A stretch of DNA of 64,000 bases, taken from NCBI GenBank assembly GCA_019321725.1, contig CM033122.1, positions 15,960,274 to 16,024,273 of the forward strand, given 5' to 3'. The position numbers were made by a program, and so were the translations under genes. This DNA comes from Paulownia fortunei (Eukaryota; Streptophyta; Magnoliopsida; Lamiales; Paulowniaceae). Each line of letters starts with the position of its first letter. The stretch's first letter is position 1. Below the pieces are notes generated by a model, which had not been told where the DNA came from, did no database searches, and saw only the letters and a program-made list of their open reading frames with translations. Positions 46,490-58,390 of the stretch are shown here, piece after piece.

Positions 46490-46695
46490 GCAGCGGCTTA
46501 AGATTTAGGAGCCACAGCTCGAAACCTTCTAATCTTAGCATTGGGGCCACATATGAAAATTTTAGATCGCAGCTCAAAACACACTGTGCATTTGGGGCCG
46601 CGTCATGGAATTTTTGGGTCGTGGCTCGAAATGCACTCACTTTTCTTCACATTGAGCCGTGACATAGATTTTCTAGGCCGCGGCTCAAACCCTTT
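46490..46695. repeat. About 55-bp tandem repeat with GCCGCGGCTC core, four units
   Basis: GAGCCACAGCTCGAAA (46508), GATCGCAGCTCAAAA (46563), GGTCGTGGCTCGAAA (46616) and GGCCGCGGCTCAAAC (46674) recur. Each is accompanied by a half-site GGGGCCGCG/GGGGCCACA/GAGCCGTGAC about 20-30 bp away. The cores are self-complementary (GAGCCGCGGCTC type). It resembles GC-rich blocks in plant LTRs. Confidence 0.7.
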
Positions 46696-46699
46696 TTTC

Positions 46700-47615
46700 T
46701 AATTTTTTGTATTTTTCATATTTCAACCTCATTTCTTTCAACTTTGTACCTATACAACATATATCATAAGATAAGACATAATTTTATTATTTATGAGATA
46801 AAACATCCAAATTTATATTTTTGAGAGTGGAAATATATCCAATTATGAGTGACTACAAATCTACAACATGATATTCAAAGGGTATTTTTGTCTTCAAATT
46901 TTCAATATAGTGGAGCAAAGACAATAAATGATTTTTTTTCTACTTTTTCTGTTGATAACATAAAGTGAAAATATTATTCATAATATTATATGAAACTATG
47001 ATAAGGTTTTATTTTATGAACTATAGTTTTTATTTTTAGATATTTATTAAATTTATTAATCTACTTTAAGATTTTATTATAATATAAATTTATATACTAA
47101 TTTAGAAAATTTCATTAATATTCTTAATATTTATAGTATTGATATTATCTTTATCAGATAGATAATAAACGTAACAGAACATACTTTACTATTATTTTGT
47201 AATGTATTATTTTTATCTTTATATAATAAAATAATTTTCTTTACTACTAGAATAAGTTACAATGATAATCATCTACATACTTAAAAAATAAAATTGTACT
47301 AATTGGCTTACGTGCCTAATAATAATGATGATTATATTATTATATTTAAATATATTCGTTACTAACATATATTAAAAACATTGTTGTCTTGTTACACAAA
47401 TTGTAACTCGTTGGCAAACTAGAAATTATAAATAATAATAAATGTTTATTTTCTAAAGTATATTTTTTACTTAATTATTAAATTTATAATTTTTTGTCAT
47501 AATATTCTATTCTAATTTAGAAAAATCACGTTGATAAACTCTAATTCAACATAGTTTCGACACACTTAATACCACAATTTAGGATATTTTTGTTACATGA
47601 TTTAGTGATAAGTGC
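46700..47615. repeat. AT-rich stretch with dispersed repeat copy
   Basis: 47080-47530 is the best copy of the AT-rich repeat shared with 32090-32530 and 53640-53960. Shared words include ATCTTTATATAA, TACTAGAATAA..TACAA and TTTATTTTCTAA. The words ATACTAATTTAGAAAA recur about 415 bp apart here, which hints at a tandem unit of that length. No gene. Confidence 0.5.
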
Positions 47616-48270
47616 TCTTAACTCTCGATAAAATTTGTAGGTACTATGATCGAAGACGATTGATGAGAAGAAGAATAAAATGCTGAAAAAAAGGAGAAAA
47701 ACAATCGCCGGCGCCGGAAACTGCAAGGTCGCCACTTCTCGAAGCAAAAGTTGAGGGTTCGGTGCCCCATCGCCAACCTACAGAAGTCGAGGCGCCCAAA
47801 ACTGAGCAGGTCGTACCTCAGCCTCGTCTCAGCGCGCCGTGGTACCCTGCACACTCGACCAAACTGCATGTTTGGCGCGGCACCAGTTCCTTCGCGCCAC
47901 GGCGCCGAGTCACGTAATAAAAATTTTGTTTGTTACTTTGCTGTTAAAAAAACGTGTGAGATCACACTTTTGGCACACTCCATTAGATACACTCACCCAT
48001 CATCTTGGAGAGCCTTGGAGAGGAAGCTAAGAAGGAGGAGGAAACTACAAGGAGCTTGGGAAAATTGAAGATTAATTCAGGAACTCTATCCTTAGTCATC
48101 TTGATTAGGTTGTTGTTTTCTACCTTTAATTTCTCTTGGATTTTGTTTAGTTTGGTGAATTTGTAAAGACCCGTGATATTTTTTAACAAATTGTGGTTGA
48201 ACTCTTTGTTATGAACTAAACTTCAATTAGTCAAGGATTGGGAAGCCAATCTATGGATTTAGGAATTGTT
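47616..48270. other. GC-rich block split by the copia insertion, LTR-like
   Basis: 47700-47920 is much richer in GC than its neighbours and contains GGCGCGGCACC, GCGCGCCGTGG and GCGCCACGGCGCC words. Open frames here on both strands (47618-48189) lack any domain and are composition artefacts. Text continues across the copia element at 53345, so the copia landed in this older sequence, perhaps an LTR. Confidence 0.4.
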
Positions 48271-48656
48271 TGTTGAGAAAAATTTAAAATATATGATTCT
48301 AAATTTTATCTTTTGAAAAAGAAATTCACTTTAAAATTGGAGAAACAATAAATACTTTATTAAACTTTGAGTTATTACAAAAAAAACTTTCAATTTTCAC
48401 AAACACTCAAAACTGATAAGACTACAATCTTATATAAAAGACTACTAGTTTTATTTTTTTCTTCCCTCCTTGATGATTTACAAAGTTAGGAACTTGGGTA
48501 TTCATAGAAGAAGAAATAAAATACACACCACATATTTAATTAAACTAATTAATTTTCTATCACACAAATTATAAAAATCTTATTAATTTGAATACACACA
48601 AATTGCAATACACATAATTTAATAATTTAATTAATGGATGACATTGATCTTCAACA
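48271..48656 (-). repeat. Copia 3' LTR
   Basis: 386 bp. On the element strand a purine tract (GAGGGCGAG) ends at 48657, directly before it. Confidence 0.9.
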
Positions 48657-48797
48657 CTCGCCCTCAATGTCAGCTCCCATTCTCTGCACTATGACGAGCT
48701 ATCGACGAAACAATTCAAACTTACTAGTGCTCAAACCTTTTGTGAACAAATCTGCAACTTGATCATTTGTTTTGATTTGTCTCATCTCAATCTCTTC

Positions 48798-50060
48798 CTA
48801 CAGAACATTTTCTCTGATAAAATGATAGTACACTTCAACATACTTAGTTCTTGCATAAAAGACTGGATTCTCTACCAAACGAATTGCCGACTGGTTGTCA
48901 CAGTACAATGGAATTGGATAATCTATTGACTGGTGTAGATTATTCATCAGTTGTATCAACCATGTACTCTCTTGGCCTGCCATTGCTGCTGCTCGATACT
49001 CAGCTTCAGTAGTTGATAATGATATCGTCGGTTATCTCTTGCTATACCAAGAAATTATTCTGAAACCAAGGTTAAACACATACCCAGTTGTTGATCTCCT
49101 GGTGTCATGATCTCCTGCATAGTCAGCATCGCAGTAACCAACTAACTTGCAACCTTCACCTTTCTTGTACAAAAGACCATAGTCAATTGTACTCTTCACA
49201 TATCTCAATATTCGTCGAACAACTTTTAAGTGGGACTTCTTTGGATTCTACATGTATCGACTTACAATGTCAATTGCAAATGAAATATCTAGTCGAGTCA
49301 AATTTAAATAAATGAGACTACCTACAAGTTGTCGATACATCGTCCCAGCCTCTAAGCATTTGCCTTCATGTGCATACAACTTGGCATTGGCTTCTATTGG
49401 TGTTGAAATTGGTTGGCAATCAAGTATCCTAAATCTCTCTAGCAAGTCTCTCGCATACTTTTGTTGACCGAGAAACAACCCTACTTTTGTACGATCGACC
49501 TCTAATCCCAAAAAGTGCTTGAGTTCTCCAAGTTCCTTCATCTAAAAACAAACTGATAAATTCTCCTTCGTCTGAAGAATTTCTATCTCATTATTACCAG
49601 TTATGATTAAATCATCCATATATACTAGCACGATAGCTAGATTTCCTTCATTGGCTTTGATAAACAAACTGGAATCTGTAGGTGTTACTGAATAACCACT
49701 TTGCATTAGAAATTCAACAATCTTACCATACCATGCCCTGGGTGCTTGTTTCAGTCCGTAGAATGCTTTCCACAGCTTACACACATATTCAGGTTGATCT
49801 TGGTTCTGAAAGCCCTTAGGTTAAATCATGTAGATCTCTCGATCTAGCTCTCTATGAAGAAAAGCATTCTTCATATCCATCTGCCACAAACTCCAGTCTT
49901 TGTAAAACTCGTACAGTTGCAAGTTTTGCCACAGGACTAAATATTTCATCATAGTTTAGTCCATATTGCTAAGAGAAATCATGAGCAACCAATCGAGCTT
50001 TATACCTCTTGATTGACCCATCTAGACGACGCTTTATCTTGTAAACCCACTTGTAGGATA
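48798..50060 (-). pseudogene. Copia reverse transcriptase and RNase H, broken
   Basis: RT text: [19 protein letters not shown], catalytic [14 protein letters not shown] (about 49625), MKELGELKHFLGLEVDRT, QLVGSLIYLNLTRLDISFA. RNase H: a STWLIQLMNNLHQ segment, LYCDNQSAIRLVENPVFYAR. The YMDD motif is intact, but stops and frameshifts separate the pieces (for example near 49541 and 49240). Confidence 0.85.
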
Positions 50061-50299
50061 TAGGTTCACATCTATTGACTTCAGCACCAGATTCCAAGTC
50101 TAATTTTGCTGAAGTACATCGATCTCTTCTTTCATAGTTGTCATCCACTCAAAACTCTGTGATGCTTCTTCGAACGTCTCAAGTTCTATTATAGTTGTTT
50201 TTTCAACTATGACTGCATTGTCGTATTTGGGATTTGGCTTTTGTGTTCTTGTTGACCTTCGGAGTTGAGATTGTGGAGTTGATTCCTCCATTTCACTAG

Positions 50300-51357
50300 G
50301 CCCACCTTCTTCATCTGATTGTTAATACACGCCAGTTTGCTAAGGATTCTGAGTCACACTTTGTTCGACATCATAGCTATCTGGATCTCCTAATTCATCA
50401 AAAATTGGTTGGAGTTGAACAGTGTGCTCCTCTATCTTTTGTTGCACTTTGTCTCCAAATTCTCTAGAGTCTGGCAAAACCTCATTCTCTGAAAACCACC
50501 AAGAAGATGCTTCATCGAACACTACATCTCGTGAAGTGTAACATCTTCCACTTGTTGGATCACAACATTTCTACCCCTTTCTCTGGCTGTCGTATCCCAC
50601 AAAGATACATCTAATAGCTTTCTTATCAAACTTGCTTCGTAAATGATTACGAACAAACATAACATACACATCCAAATACTCAAAAGTAACTAACTGTAGG
50701 TTTTATATTCCATAATTTCTCAAAGGGTGAAATAAGTTCTAACCTCAGTTGAGAAAGTCTGTTGCTCACAAAGGCTACAGTCCTCATTGCTTCAGCCCAA
50801 AACCTTCTAGGTACATTCTTTTCTTATATTATACTACGACAAATTTCTGCAAGATGTCGGTTCTTTCTCTCCGCTACACCATTATGTTGTGGTATGTTGG
50901 CACAAGTGTACTGATGATGTATTCAACATTCCTTTAAGTATTGAGAAAATTCACTTCAATTATATTCTCCCCCGTTGTCTATGCGCAAGCAACATATTTT
51001 CTTTCTCACTTCTCCTTCAGCTGACTCTCTAAACTCTTTAAATTTTGAGAATGTGTCAGATTTTTCTTTCATAAAGAAAACCTACACATACCTTGAGAAG
51101 TCATCAATAAATTTCACCATGTACCGCATGCCACCAATTGACGGTTGCGTAACAGGTTCGAACACATCATAGTGAATTAACTCTAACGGTTCTTTTACTT
51201 TAAACTTTAATTCCTTGTATGGTAATTGGTGAGCTTTACCATACTGGCATCCCACACATATTGTGTCTGTTCGCACGTCAAGTTGAGGAAGCCCCTTAAG
51301 CATTGACTTCTTCACCGTCTCACTTAGCTTAGAATAGCTAACATGGCCCAGCCTCAT
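50300..51357 (-). pseudogene. Copia integrase, broken
   Basis: A GAG_pre-integrase segment ([33 protein letters not shown]) leads into an integrase core start ([29 protein letters not shown]). Downstream to 50300 the frame is lost repeatedly. Open pieces at 50522-50340 and 50291-50100 belong to the integrase/RT linker. Confidence 0.75.
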
Positions 51358-51537
51358 GTGCTATAGATCTGATGTCTCATTTTTTCCTGTCTTGTCTACA
51401 TATGCAGACTCTGTTGATATTACATAAACTGACTCCAATCATCGCCTCTCCATTGTTGGTGTTTTTGAGATTTTAAGGTCACGATACACCTTCACATCTT
51501 GGGGACCGAACAAGACATAGTGGCCTGATGATGTCAA

Positions 51538-52747
51538 TTAAGCCACAGATAACAAGTTTTTCTTCATTCCTGGGATATGGTAAACATTTTGAAGTGGCAC
51601 CTGGTTAGAATTATATCGAGGGGCAACTATTGTCTTACTAATGTGAGCTATTGGTAACCTTGAGTTATCAGTTGTCACCACCACACGACCTCTCTTGTAT
51701 TCAAATAGGTTTTGCAACTTTTGTTTATCACCTGTCATATGATTTGAGCAGCCCAAATCTACGATCCAGTCATTCTTGTAGATAATATGATATGATGTTA
51801 TTACTGTGAGAGTTAATTCTTCTTCTACTATAGCGAATAATGCTTCGGTGTCCCAACCATCTTTTTTATTTTCCTTAGAACTAGAAGTAGCAGTATTACT
51901 TTCAACAGGCTTTTTCTTAGTCCAACAATCTTTCCCCATATAGCTCGGCTTCCCACAGTTGTAACAATCACCATCTAATTTTTTACTATTATCGCGATTC
52001 TTTGAAGCTCCTCCAGGACGAGGGCTTCCATTTCCTTGATGAATTTTCACTTTGTCACCATCCTTTTTAGATCCACTACTAGTGTGCCGCTTGAAACTGC
52101 CTTTGCTTTTGTTGGTGTAGAGCGCTTCCTCTTCACCCTTTAATGAGACTCCTCCCATTTGCTTGGCCATAGCTTGTTGACCTGTAAGTAAATTTTCAAA
52201 TTCAACAAGTGATGGTTGTGTCGGCCATCCTTGTACAGCGGCAACGAACCCTCGATATTCGAGTCTCAAACCATGGATAATTATTTTTTTTATCCTAGTT
52301 TCCCTAATAGGAGCTATTGAATCTAACTCTGAAATGTCACGGCATATCTATTTTACCTTGTGAAAGTACTGGGCAATCATCATGTCACGTTGTGCCATCG
52401 ATAGCAGCTCAATCTCAAGAAGTTGCAGTCTTATACCATTCTTCTCTGAAAAAAGTGTAACAAAAGTGTCACATGCTTCTTTTGGTGTTTTGGCATCCCT
52501 AATATGCTCCAATATTTCTTCTTCAATTGTGGTCTTTAAAGCAAACATTGATTTGCCTGCTTTAATTTTCCATTTTTGCAAGATGCCATTTGCATCTTCT
52601 GTCGCCGGTTGTGTAGCTTCACTACCGTCGACGACCTCCCAAAGATCTTGTCCTTACAAGTAGGACAACATGCACGTAGCCCATGTGTTGTAATTTTGGT
52701 TGTTGAGTTTCTTGATTCCTCCAACTACTTGAAGATCTCCCATCATG
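51538..52747 (-). pseudogene. Copia gag and protease, broken
   Basis: The start is near 52747 (MMGDLQVVGGIKKL). A TAG follows near 52655, then a UBN2-type gag body (GSEATQPATEDANGILQKWK, DAKTPKEACDTFVTLF). A second part carries the zinc knuckle [14 protein letters not shown], where the usual His is Tyr, and the protease segment [15 protein letters not shown], where D-S-G is D-L-G. It ends with [15 protein letters not shown]. Both the Tyr and Leu changes probably disable function. Confidence 0.8.
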
Positions 52748-52958
52748 TCGGCAAAATTTCTATATTACCGAACAAGTTTTGACAATAAACTTGTAGAGCA
52801 CTAAACTACTCACGACTTAAAAAAACTCCCTCAATGACAATCTCAAGAAATCTTTTTTGATATGGAAGTTCAGTCATAGGTGCAACCACAGAGCATACTT
52901 AAAATTTCAAGAGATGCGACATACCTGCGGTCCCATACGATCCCGCTCTGGTACCAAA

Positions 52959-53344
52959 TGTTGAGAAAAATTTAGAATATATGATTCTAATTTTTTTCTT
53001 TCGAAGAAGAAATTCACTCTAAAATTGAAGATACAATAAAGACTTTATTAAATTTTGAGGTATTACAAAGAAAACTCTTAATTTTTGCAAACACTCAAAG
53101 CTAACAAGATTACACTTTTATATATAAGACTACTAGTCTTATTTTCTTCTTCACTCATTGATGATTTACAAGGTTAGGGACTTGGGTATTTATAGAAGAA
53201 GAAATGAAATACACACCACACATTTAATTAAGCTAATTAATTTTCTACCACACAAATTATAAAAATCTAATTAATTTAAATCCACACAAATTGTAATACA
53301 CATAACTTAATAATTTAATTAATGAATGACATTCATCTTCAACA
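52959..53344 (-). repeat. Copia 5' LTR
   Basis: 386 bp. Just inside it (52945-52957) the element strand reads TGGTACCAGAGCG, matching the initiator-Met tRNA primer site usual in copia elements with one change. Confidence 0.9.
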
Positions 53345-54214
53345 TTATTTGTTTGGTTATGGTTGGGATGTTTAAATTGTGATGAGCATGGATCATGATC
53401 TTAATACTTTTTTAAGTTTGGCAAACTTTAAATTGATTTTTGTTGTTGTGATGGATATCGATAGATAGTGTTGCAACAAATACTCTAATAGTAATTGATA
53501 TAGAGATATGCAATAGAAGACTAGTGGTTTTCTTAGATCTTCATGCACTCTTAATTGGTTAAACCCGCGTAGAAATATAGTAGGTTGCTAATTAAGAGTA
53601 GAATCGGAATATCTTGTTAATTCGTGTTGCATATATATCACACACGTCACAATTACTATCATTAATATTTATAATATTAATATATATTTTCAATTAGATA
53701 TGAAAGTATTGGAACATACTTTATTATCATTGTTCAATGAATTATTCTCTATCTTTATATAACAAAATAATTTTCTTTTTTCTAGAATAAATTACAATAA
53801 TAATTATCTACATATTTAAAAAGTTATAGTTATACTAATTGTCTCACATGCCTAATAATAATTATTATATTCAATTATAATTAATTATTGACACTGAAAC
53901 TAGTTTTTACTAATATATAAAAATATTAATTTGTACATAAGAGAGTACAATAAATGAAAGAAATGAAAAAAATAATATCTAGAAATACTGCGTGATTATG
54001 GAACGTTTATTGGTTCTTTTAATTTTATTACTATCTAATAGAGTAGAAAAACACAAATAATTTTTTTGATTCAAATGGTCATTGCTGCTATGGCTCGTCT
54101 CTTTTTTAAAAGCCTTAATTGAGGTTTGGGATAGTAGTTGAGTATGCCTTTTGGAGATATATATATATATATATTTATTTATATATATTTATAAATTAGG
54201 TTTCAAGTTTTGCC
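53345..54214. other. AT-rich spacer with third dispersed repeat copy
   Basis: 53345-53640 continues the sequence interrupted by the copia. 53640-53960 is a copy of the AT-rich repeat. A TA run lies at 54158-54185. No gene. Confidence 0.5.
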
Positions 54215-54480
54215 CAACTAATTGTGGGAGACGACGGTCTTTTCCCTGCTTCGCTCTTCGGTAAATTGGATGCGGTCACAACCTGTACAAAGTTGGAGCA
54301 GGACCTTTGGATTAAGGTCAACCCTCCCAACAGAAACCTCTTTACATGATATAGTAGGGACCCCAGAAGAGTAACACAGGCGCGTCAAGGCCTCTGCATT
54401 CACCTGAATTTGAACTCCAATACTCACTATTATCCTCTAATCATTTTACCGTTTCGCCATGCCCATGGGCGGCTTTTTGA
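54215..54480 (-). mobile_element. tRNA-derived SINE
   Basis: On the minus strand, starting near 54478, an A-box-like TGGCGAAACGG (about 54458) is followed after about 35-40 bp by a B-box-like GAGTTCAAATTC (about 54412). This is the internal Pol III promoter of a tRNA head. A non-tRNA body of about 190 bp follows. It is probably a short non-coding element dependent on LINE machinery. A 69-codon frame across it is incidental. Ends are approximate. Confidence 0.65.
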
Positions 54481-54699
54481 ATAATTTTGATGTTATGAAG
54501 TCACTCACTTAAAAGGTATACATTTGATTAGTATCTCAATAATATACATCTGTTTTTTCTTTTTTCTTTTTTTGCTAAATGTTTGCTTTCGTTGTTTATT
54601 CAACTTTCAACGACTCATGCTGAAAAAATTAAAAACTTATAAATATACACCTATAATCAGGGTGGGTGAGGCTAGCTTATTAATGTCAACCTTGAATTT

Positions 54700-55085
54700 A
54701 ACTATCACTTATGTTTGTCCTATTGCACTATTTCTAACCACATATTTTTTTAGTTAATTGAAGGCATGGCTCGAAACTAGCCTTTACCTTACCAAATTTA
54801 TTTTTTTCTTTCATTTTTTTGGTTAATTTAAGGCGTGTCCTGATGCACCATCCCTAACCTTGATTTTTTTTATAATAATAATGTTTCTCTTTATTCTATT
54901 TATTTATTTATTTTGGTTAAATGAAGGCGTGGTTGAAGCACACCTTCATCTTGCAGAAGGCATGGTCTTAAGCCACCCTTTCTTTTTATTTTTTTATTTT
55001 TTTATTATTTATTTATTTTGGTTAAATTTTTTAATGTATTGAAGGCGTGTCTTGGGAGTGGGTACTAGCCACACCTTATTTTCTT
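54700..55085. repeat. Repeated AAGGCGTG...CACACCTT inverted motifs
   Basis: Blocks GAAGGCATGG..AGCCTTTACC, AAGGCGTGTC..GCACCATCC, GAAGGCGTGG..GCACACCTTC, GAAGGCATGG..GCCACCCTTT and GAAGGCGTGT..GCCACACCTT lie between T-rich TTTATTTATTTTGGTTAA linkers at roughly 60-100-bp spacing. Each block is partly self-complementary. It looks like the hairpin-rich end of a DNA transposon, comparable in style to the MULE ends. Confidence 0.55.
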
Positions 55086-55109
55086 TTCTTTTTTTTATAA
55101 TTTTGATCA

Positions 55110-55620
55110 CCTTCATTTATGCTAAGTGCAACTCTGTAGTAAAGAGGGTACTTTGGGATGAGCTCGTACAGATTGCTGAGGTATCTAATGCTAAGCCATG
55201 GTTTGTTGGAGGAGACTTTAATGTTATCCTAGACCCTCGTGAGACGAAAGGTAGCAGAGTTCTTGAGCTTAAAGCTATGAATGAATTTGGAGATATGATC
55301 ACTAATTATGGCCTTATTGATGCTGAATTTGAAGGAGAATGCTTCACTTGGACTAACAAAAGAGTATGGGAGCGGCTGGATAGAATCCTCTATTATGAAA
55401 CATGGTTACACTCCTTCCACTCCACCACAGTAAAACATTTAGCTAGAACATGGTCAGACCATGCCCATTTACTCATCGATATCAGCCTCTCCACAATTAA
55501 ACAATCTTCATCTTTCAGATTCATGAGATTGTGGACCAGGCATCATCTGTTTTTTGAGGCAGTTAAACACTCTTGGCAAAATCCCACCGGAGCAACATAT
55601 ATGAGTAACTTGTAACAAAA
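55110..55620 (+). pseudogene. LINE endonuclease C-terminal part
   Basis: It reads KPWFVGGDFNVILDPRETKG (the GDFN motif of APE-type endonucleases), then YGLIDAEFEGECFTWTN, RLDRILYYETW and the catalytic-site segment TWSDHAHLLIDI with SDH conserved. Stop TAA at 55613. The N-terminal catalytic motifs are absent. Confidence 0.85.
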
Positions 55621-56029
55621 ACTCATCAGACTTACAAAATTTCTAAAATGGTGGAATTGGAATGTATTTGGAGATATCTTTGATAAAATCAAGAAAGCAC
55701 AAAAAGAGGTGGAAAATTCCGAAAGAGCCTTTGATGATAACTCAAGTGAAGATAACCAGATTGAATTGAATAGATACACAACTGTTCTTACACATGCCCT
55801 GACTCTTGAAGAAGAATTTTGGAGACAAAAAGTAGCATGTAGATAGATTGACCAAGGAGGAAAAAACACCAAATTCTTTCACTCATTGGTTAAGAACAAA
55901 ACACACAGATCCAAAGTCCACTCCATTTCTATTGGGGATAATCTGATAGCTAATCAAGAAGAGATCAAAGCCTCAGCAACTAGTTTTTTTTAGTCCATTT
56001 TCTCCAATGACATTGCTATCATTGATGAT

Positions 56030-57340
56030 GATCTAGATTGTTTGAAAAGCCTCCCCTAAGGTTTAGTCGAGAGACACTTTTCTCCACTCCGAGTATAGCA
56101 GAAGTCTGGCAGACAGTTTTTGACATAGATCCGAATAGTGCTGCTAGTCCTGATGGCTTCTCAATGTTATTCTTCCAATATTGTTGGGACTTTATTCAGG
56201 TTGATGTGAAAGCTGCAGTTGATGATTTCTTCTTAGGCACTCCTATGCCTCGGAGTTTCACAACAACTACACTTGTTCTCATTCCTAAGATTGACAACTC
56301 GAGTACTTGGAGTGACTTTAGACAGATTAGCTTATGCAATGTTACTAAAAAAATCATTACCAAGCTCCTTAGTCTTAGATTGGCTCAGTTTCTTTTGGAC
56401 CTCATTGCTCCATCACAGAGTGGTTTTGTTCAGGGCAAACTCATCAGTGACAATATTCTCCTCGCTCAGGAACTTATCCATTCCATTGATTCCAAACAAA
56501 TTCAGGATAACGTAGTACTGAAGTTGGACATGGCAAAAGCTTATGATAGAGTCTAGTGGGGTTTTCTTTATAGTGTTCTTGAGAAAATAGGATTTCTTAC
56601 GTTCGTAACTACATCAAAAATTACTGGTTTACAGTGTTAATTAATAGGTTCCTATCTAGTTTTTTCAAATCTAGTAAAGGCCTTAGACAATGTGATCCGC
56701 TCTTTCCATCACTTTCCATCATTGCTGCATATTATTTATCTCGGGGCCTTGATGCACTCTTTCTGAAACATGAGGACATGTACTATAGAAACCAAGCTCT
56801 CAGAATCTCTCACTTGTTATATGATGATGATATCATCATTTTCTCTAACAGTAATAAGACAAGCTTGAAAAGATTGATGGACTTCTTTTCTCATTATAGT
56901 AGAGTATCAGGACAGATCATCAATGCCAACAAGAGCTCGTTCTTTGTCAGTAAGAAATGCCCCAATTCCTTGATCTAGAGACTCTATCACATCACAGGCT
57001 TCAATCACAAACCACTTTCTATTACTTACTTATGAGCCTCTCTATATAAAGAACACAAGAAATGTTCTCTTTACCAAGACTTAATTGGCAAAATGAAAGG
57101 CAAGCTACAAAGTTGGGAAAAAAATTCTTTATCACATGGAGGTAGGCTTGCGCTCATAAAAAGCACACTCTCTACCATGCCATTCTACCTCATACAGGTT
57201 CTACAACCCCCCAAGATGGTTATTCACACCATTGAGCAAATCATGGCTAGATTTTTCTGGGGATCTAATGGAATCAAAGAAGGATGCATTGGACTTCTTG
57301 GGATGTCATATGTTCTCCCATGGAGGAAGGTGGCCTAGGG
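56030..57340 (+). pseudogene. LINE reverse transcriptase
   Basis: Motifs: SAASPDGFSMLFFQYCWDFI, LVLIPKIDNSSTWSDFRQIS, VLKLDMAKAYDRV (motif A Asp present), then a TAG at 56554. A CDPLFPSLSIIAAYYLSRGL segment follows, then the catalytic box LLYDDDIIIFSN, where the usual YADD is YDDD (about 56817). The 3' part GGRLALIKSTLSTMPFYLIQ belongs to the thumb/connection. Several frameshifts. Confidence 0.88.
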
Positions 57341-58380
57341 ATAAGCAAAATTGAACATGTTATCAAGGCATTCTCCTTCAAACTCTAGTGGAGGTTCAAA
57401 ACCACTACATCCCTATGGGCTAACTACTTGAACAAAAAATATTATCGTGGGCCTTTTCTCGAGTTAGTTAAAGTTTCAGTTCATGATAACCCTATTTGGA
57501 AGAGACTTTTCAAAGTTAGAAATGAGGTTCAGGATAATATTTTTTCGAATACTGGGTGAGGGAGAGGTCTCTTTCTGGTATGATCATTGGTTTGGGAATA
57601 GTCCACTCGCCTCTCTCATAAAAGAGGCACGACACGGGCATAAAATAGTTAACTTCTACTAGGTTGATAGAAAATGGGATGTGCAGCGACTCTTAAAAGT
57701 CCTACCGTGTCATTAGATAGATTTGATTTGTGGCATTCTCGTTTGCTTAGATTAGACTGATAGAGCTAGATAGAAACTTTCACCTCATGGTGAATTCTCC
57801 ATTGTTTCAACCTGGGATCACATTAGATAGAGAAAGGTGTGACGAATGTTATTAGGAGATTTTTGGGAACCACATCTCACACCTACTATGTCTATATTTC
57901 TCTGGAGACTTGCTTATGATTGGATTCCTGTGGACCTTAGATTGCAAAAGAAGGGTTTCCAGCTTGCTTTCAGATATTAGTGTTGCACAAGTCAAGAGTC
58001 ACTTCAACATCTCTTTATCTCTGGTGGTCGAGCCAGAGAGGTTTGGGATTATTTTGTCACCTTATTCAATATCCGACTTCGAAGCACCCCTCGACCCTTA
58101 TCCAATTTTGGAAATTTTCCACTCCATTTTCTCATCCTACACATATTCAATCCATCATCCCACACCTCGTTCTTTGGTTTCTTTGGACAGAGAGAAATAA
58201 CTCTAAACACAGACATACAGGTTTTTATACATCTAGGATTATTTGGTGAGTATATAATCACCTATCTCTTCTCTTTAATTGCAGGAAACTAACTTCAAAA
58301 CTTTGGCGAGGAGATCTTAAAATTGCAGCTCAAATGGGATTCCATTTCACTCCAGCAAAACCAAAGAAGATCATCCAGAT
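57340..58380 (+). pseudogene. LINE zf-RVT region, degenerate
   Basis: Fragments such as FLWRLAYDWIPVDLRLQKKG (about 57898) match the zinc-binding reverse-transcriptase-associated region of plant L1 elements. Many stops; the Cys/His pattern is not intact. Confidence 0.6.
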
Positions 58381-58390
58381 TCACTAGGCT

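Larger units (their letters stand above)
48271..53344 (-). mobile_element. Ty1/copia LTR retrotransposon, complete but decayed
   Basis: Length 5,074 bp, read right to left. LTRs 48271-48656 (3') and 52959-53344 (5') are each 386 bp, begin TGTTGAGAAAAATTT and end CTTCAACA (TGTTGA/TCAACA). By eye they differ at about 42 sites (near 11 percent), so the copy is far older than the Athila. Flanking 5-mers TTGTT (48266-48270) and TTATT (53345-53349) are a target duplication with one mismatch. The order gag, protease, integrase, RT, RNase H is that of Ty1/copia. Every domain is broken. Confidence 0.93.

Noticed and set aside
47618..48189. Overlapping frames on both strands in the GC-rich block
   Set aside because: Open because stop codons are rare in GC-rich sequence; translations are Arg/Ser-rich with no motif.
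54218..54427. 69-codon minus-strand frame
   Set aside because: It is the body of a tRNA-derived SINE with A and B boxes, not a gene.
54400..54478. Possible functional tRNA gene
   Set aside because: Only A and B boxes are recognisable; no cloverleaf or anticodon stem can be folded.
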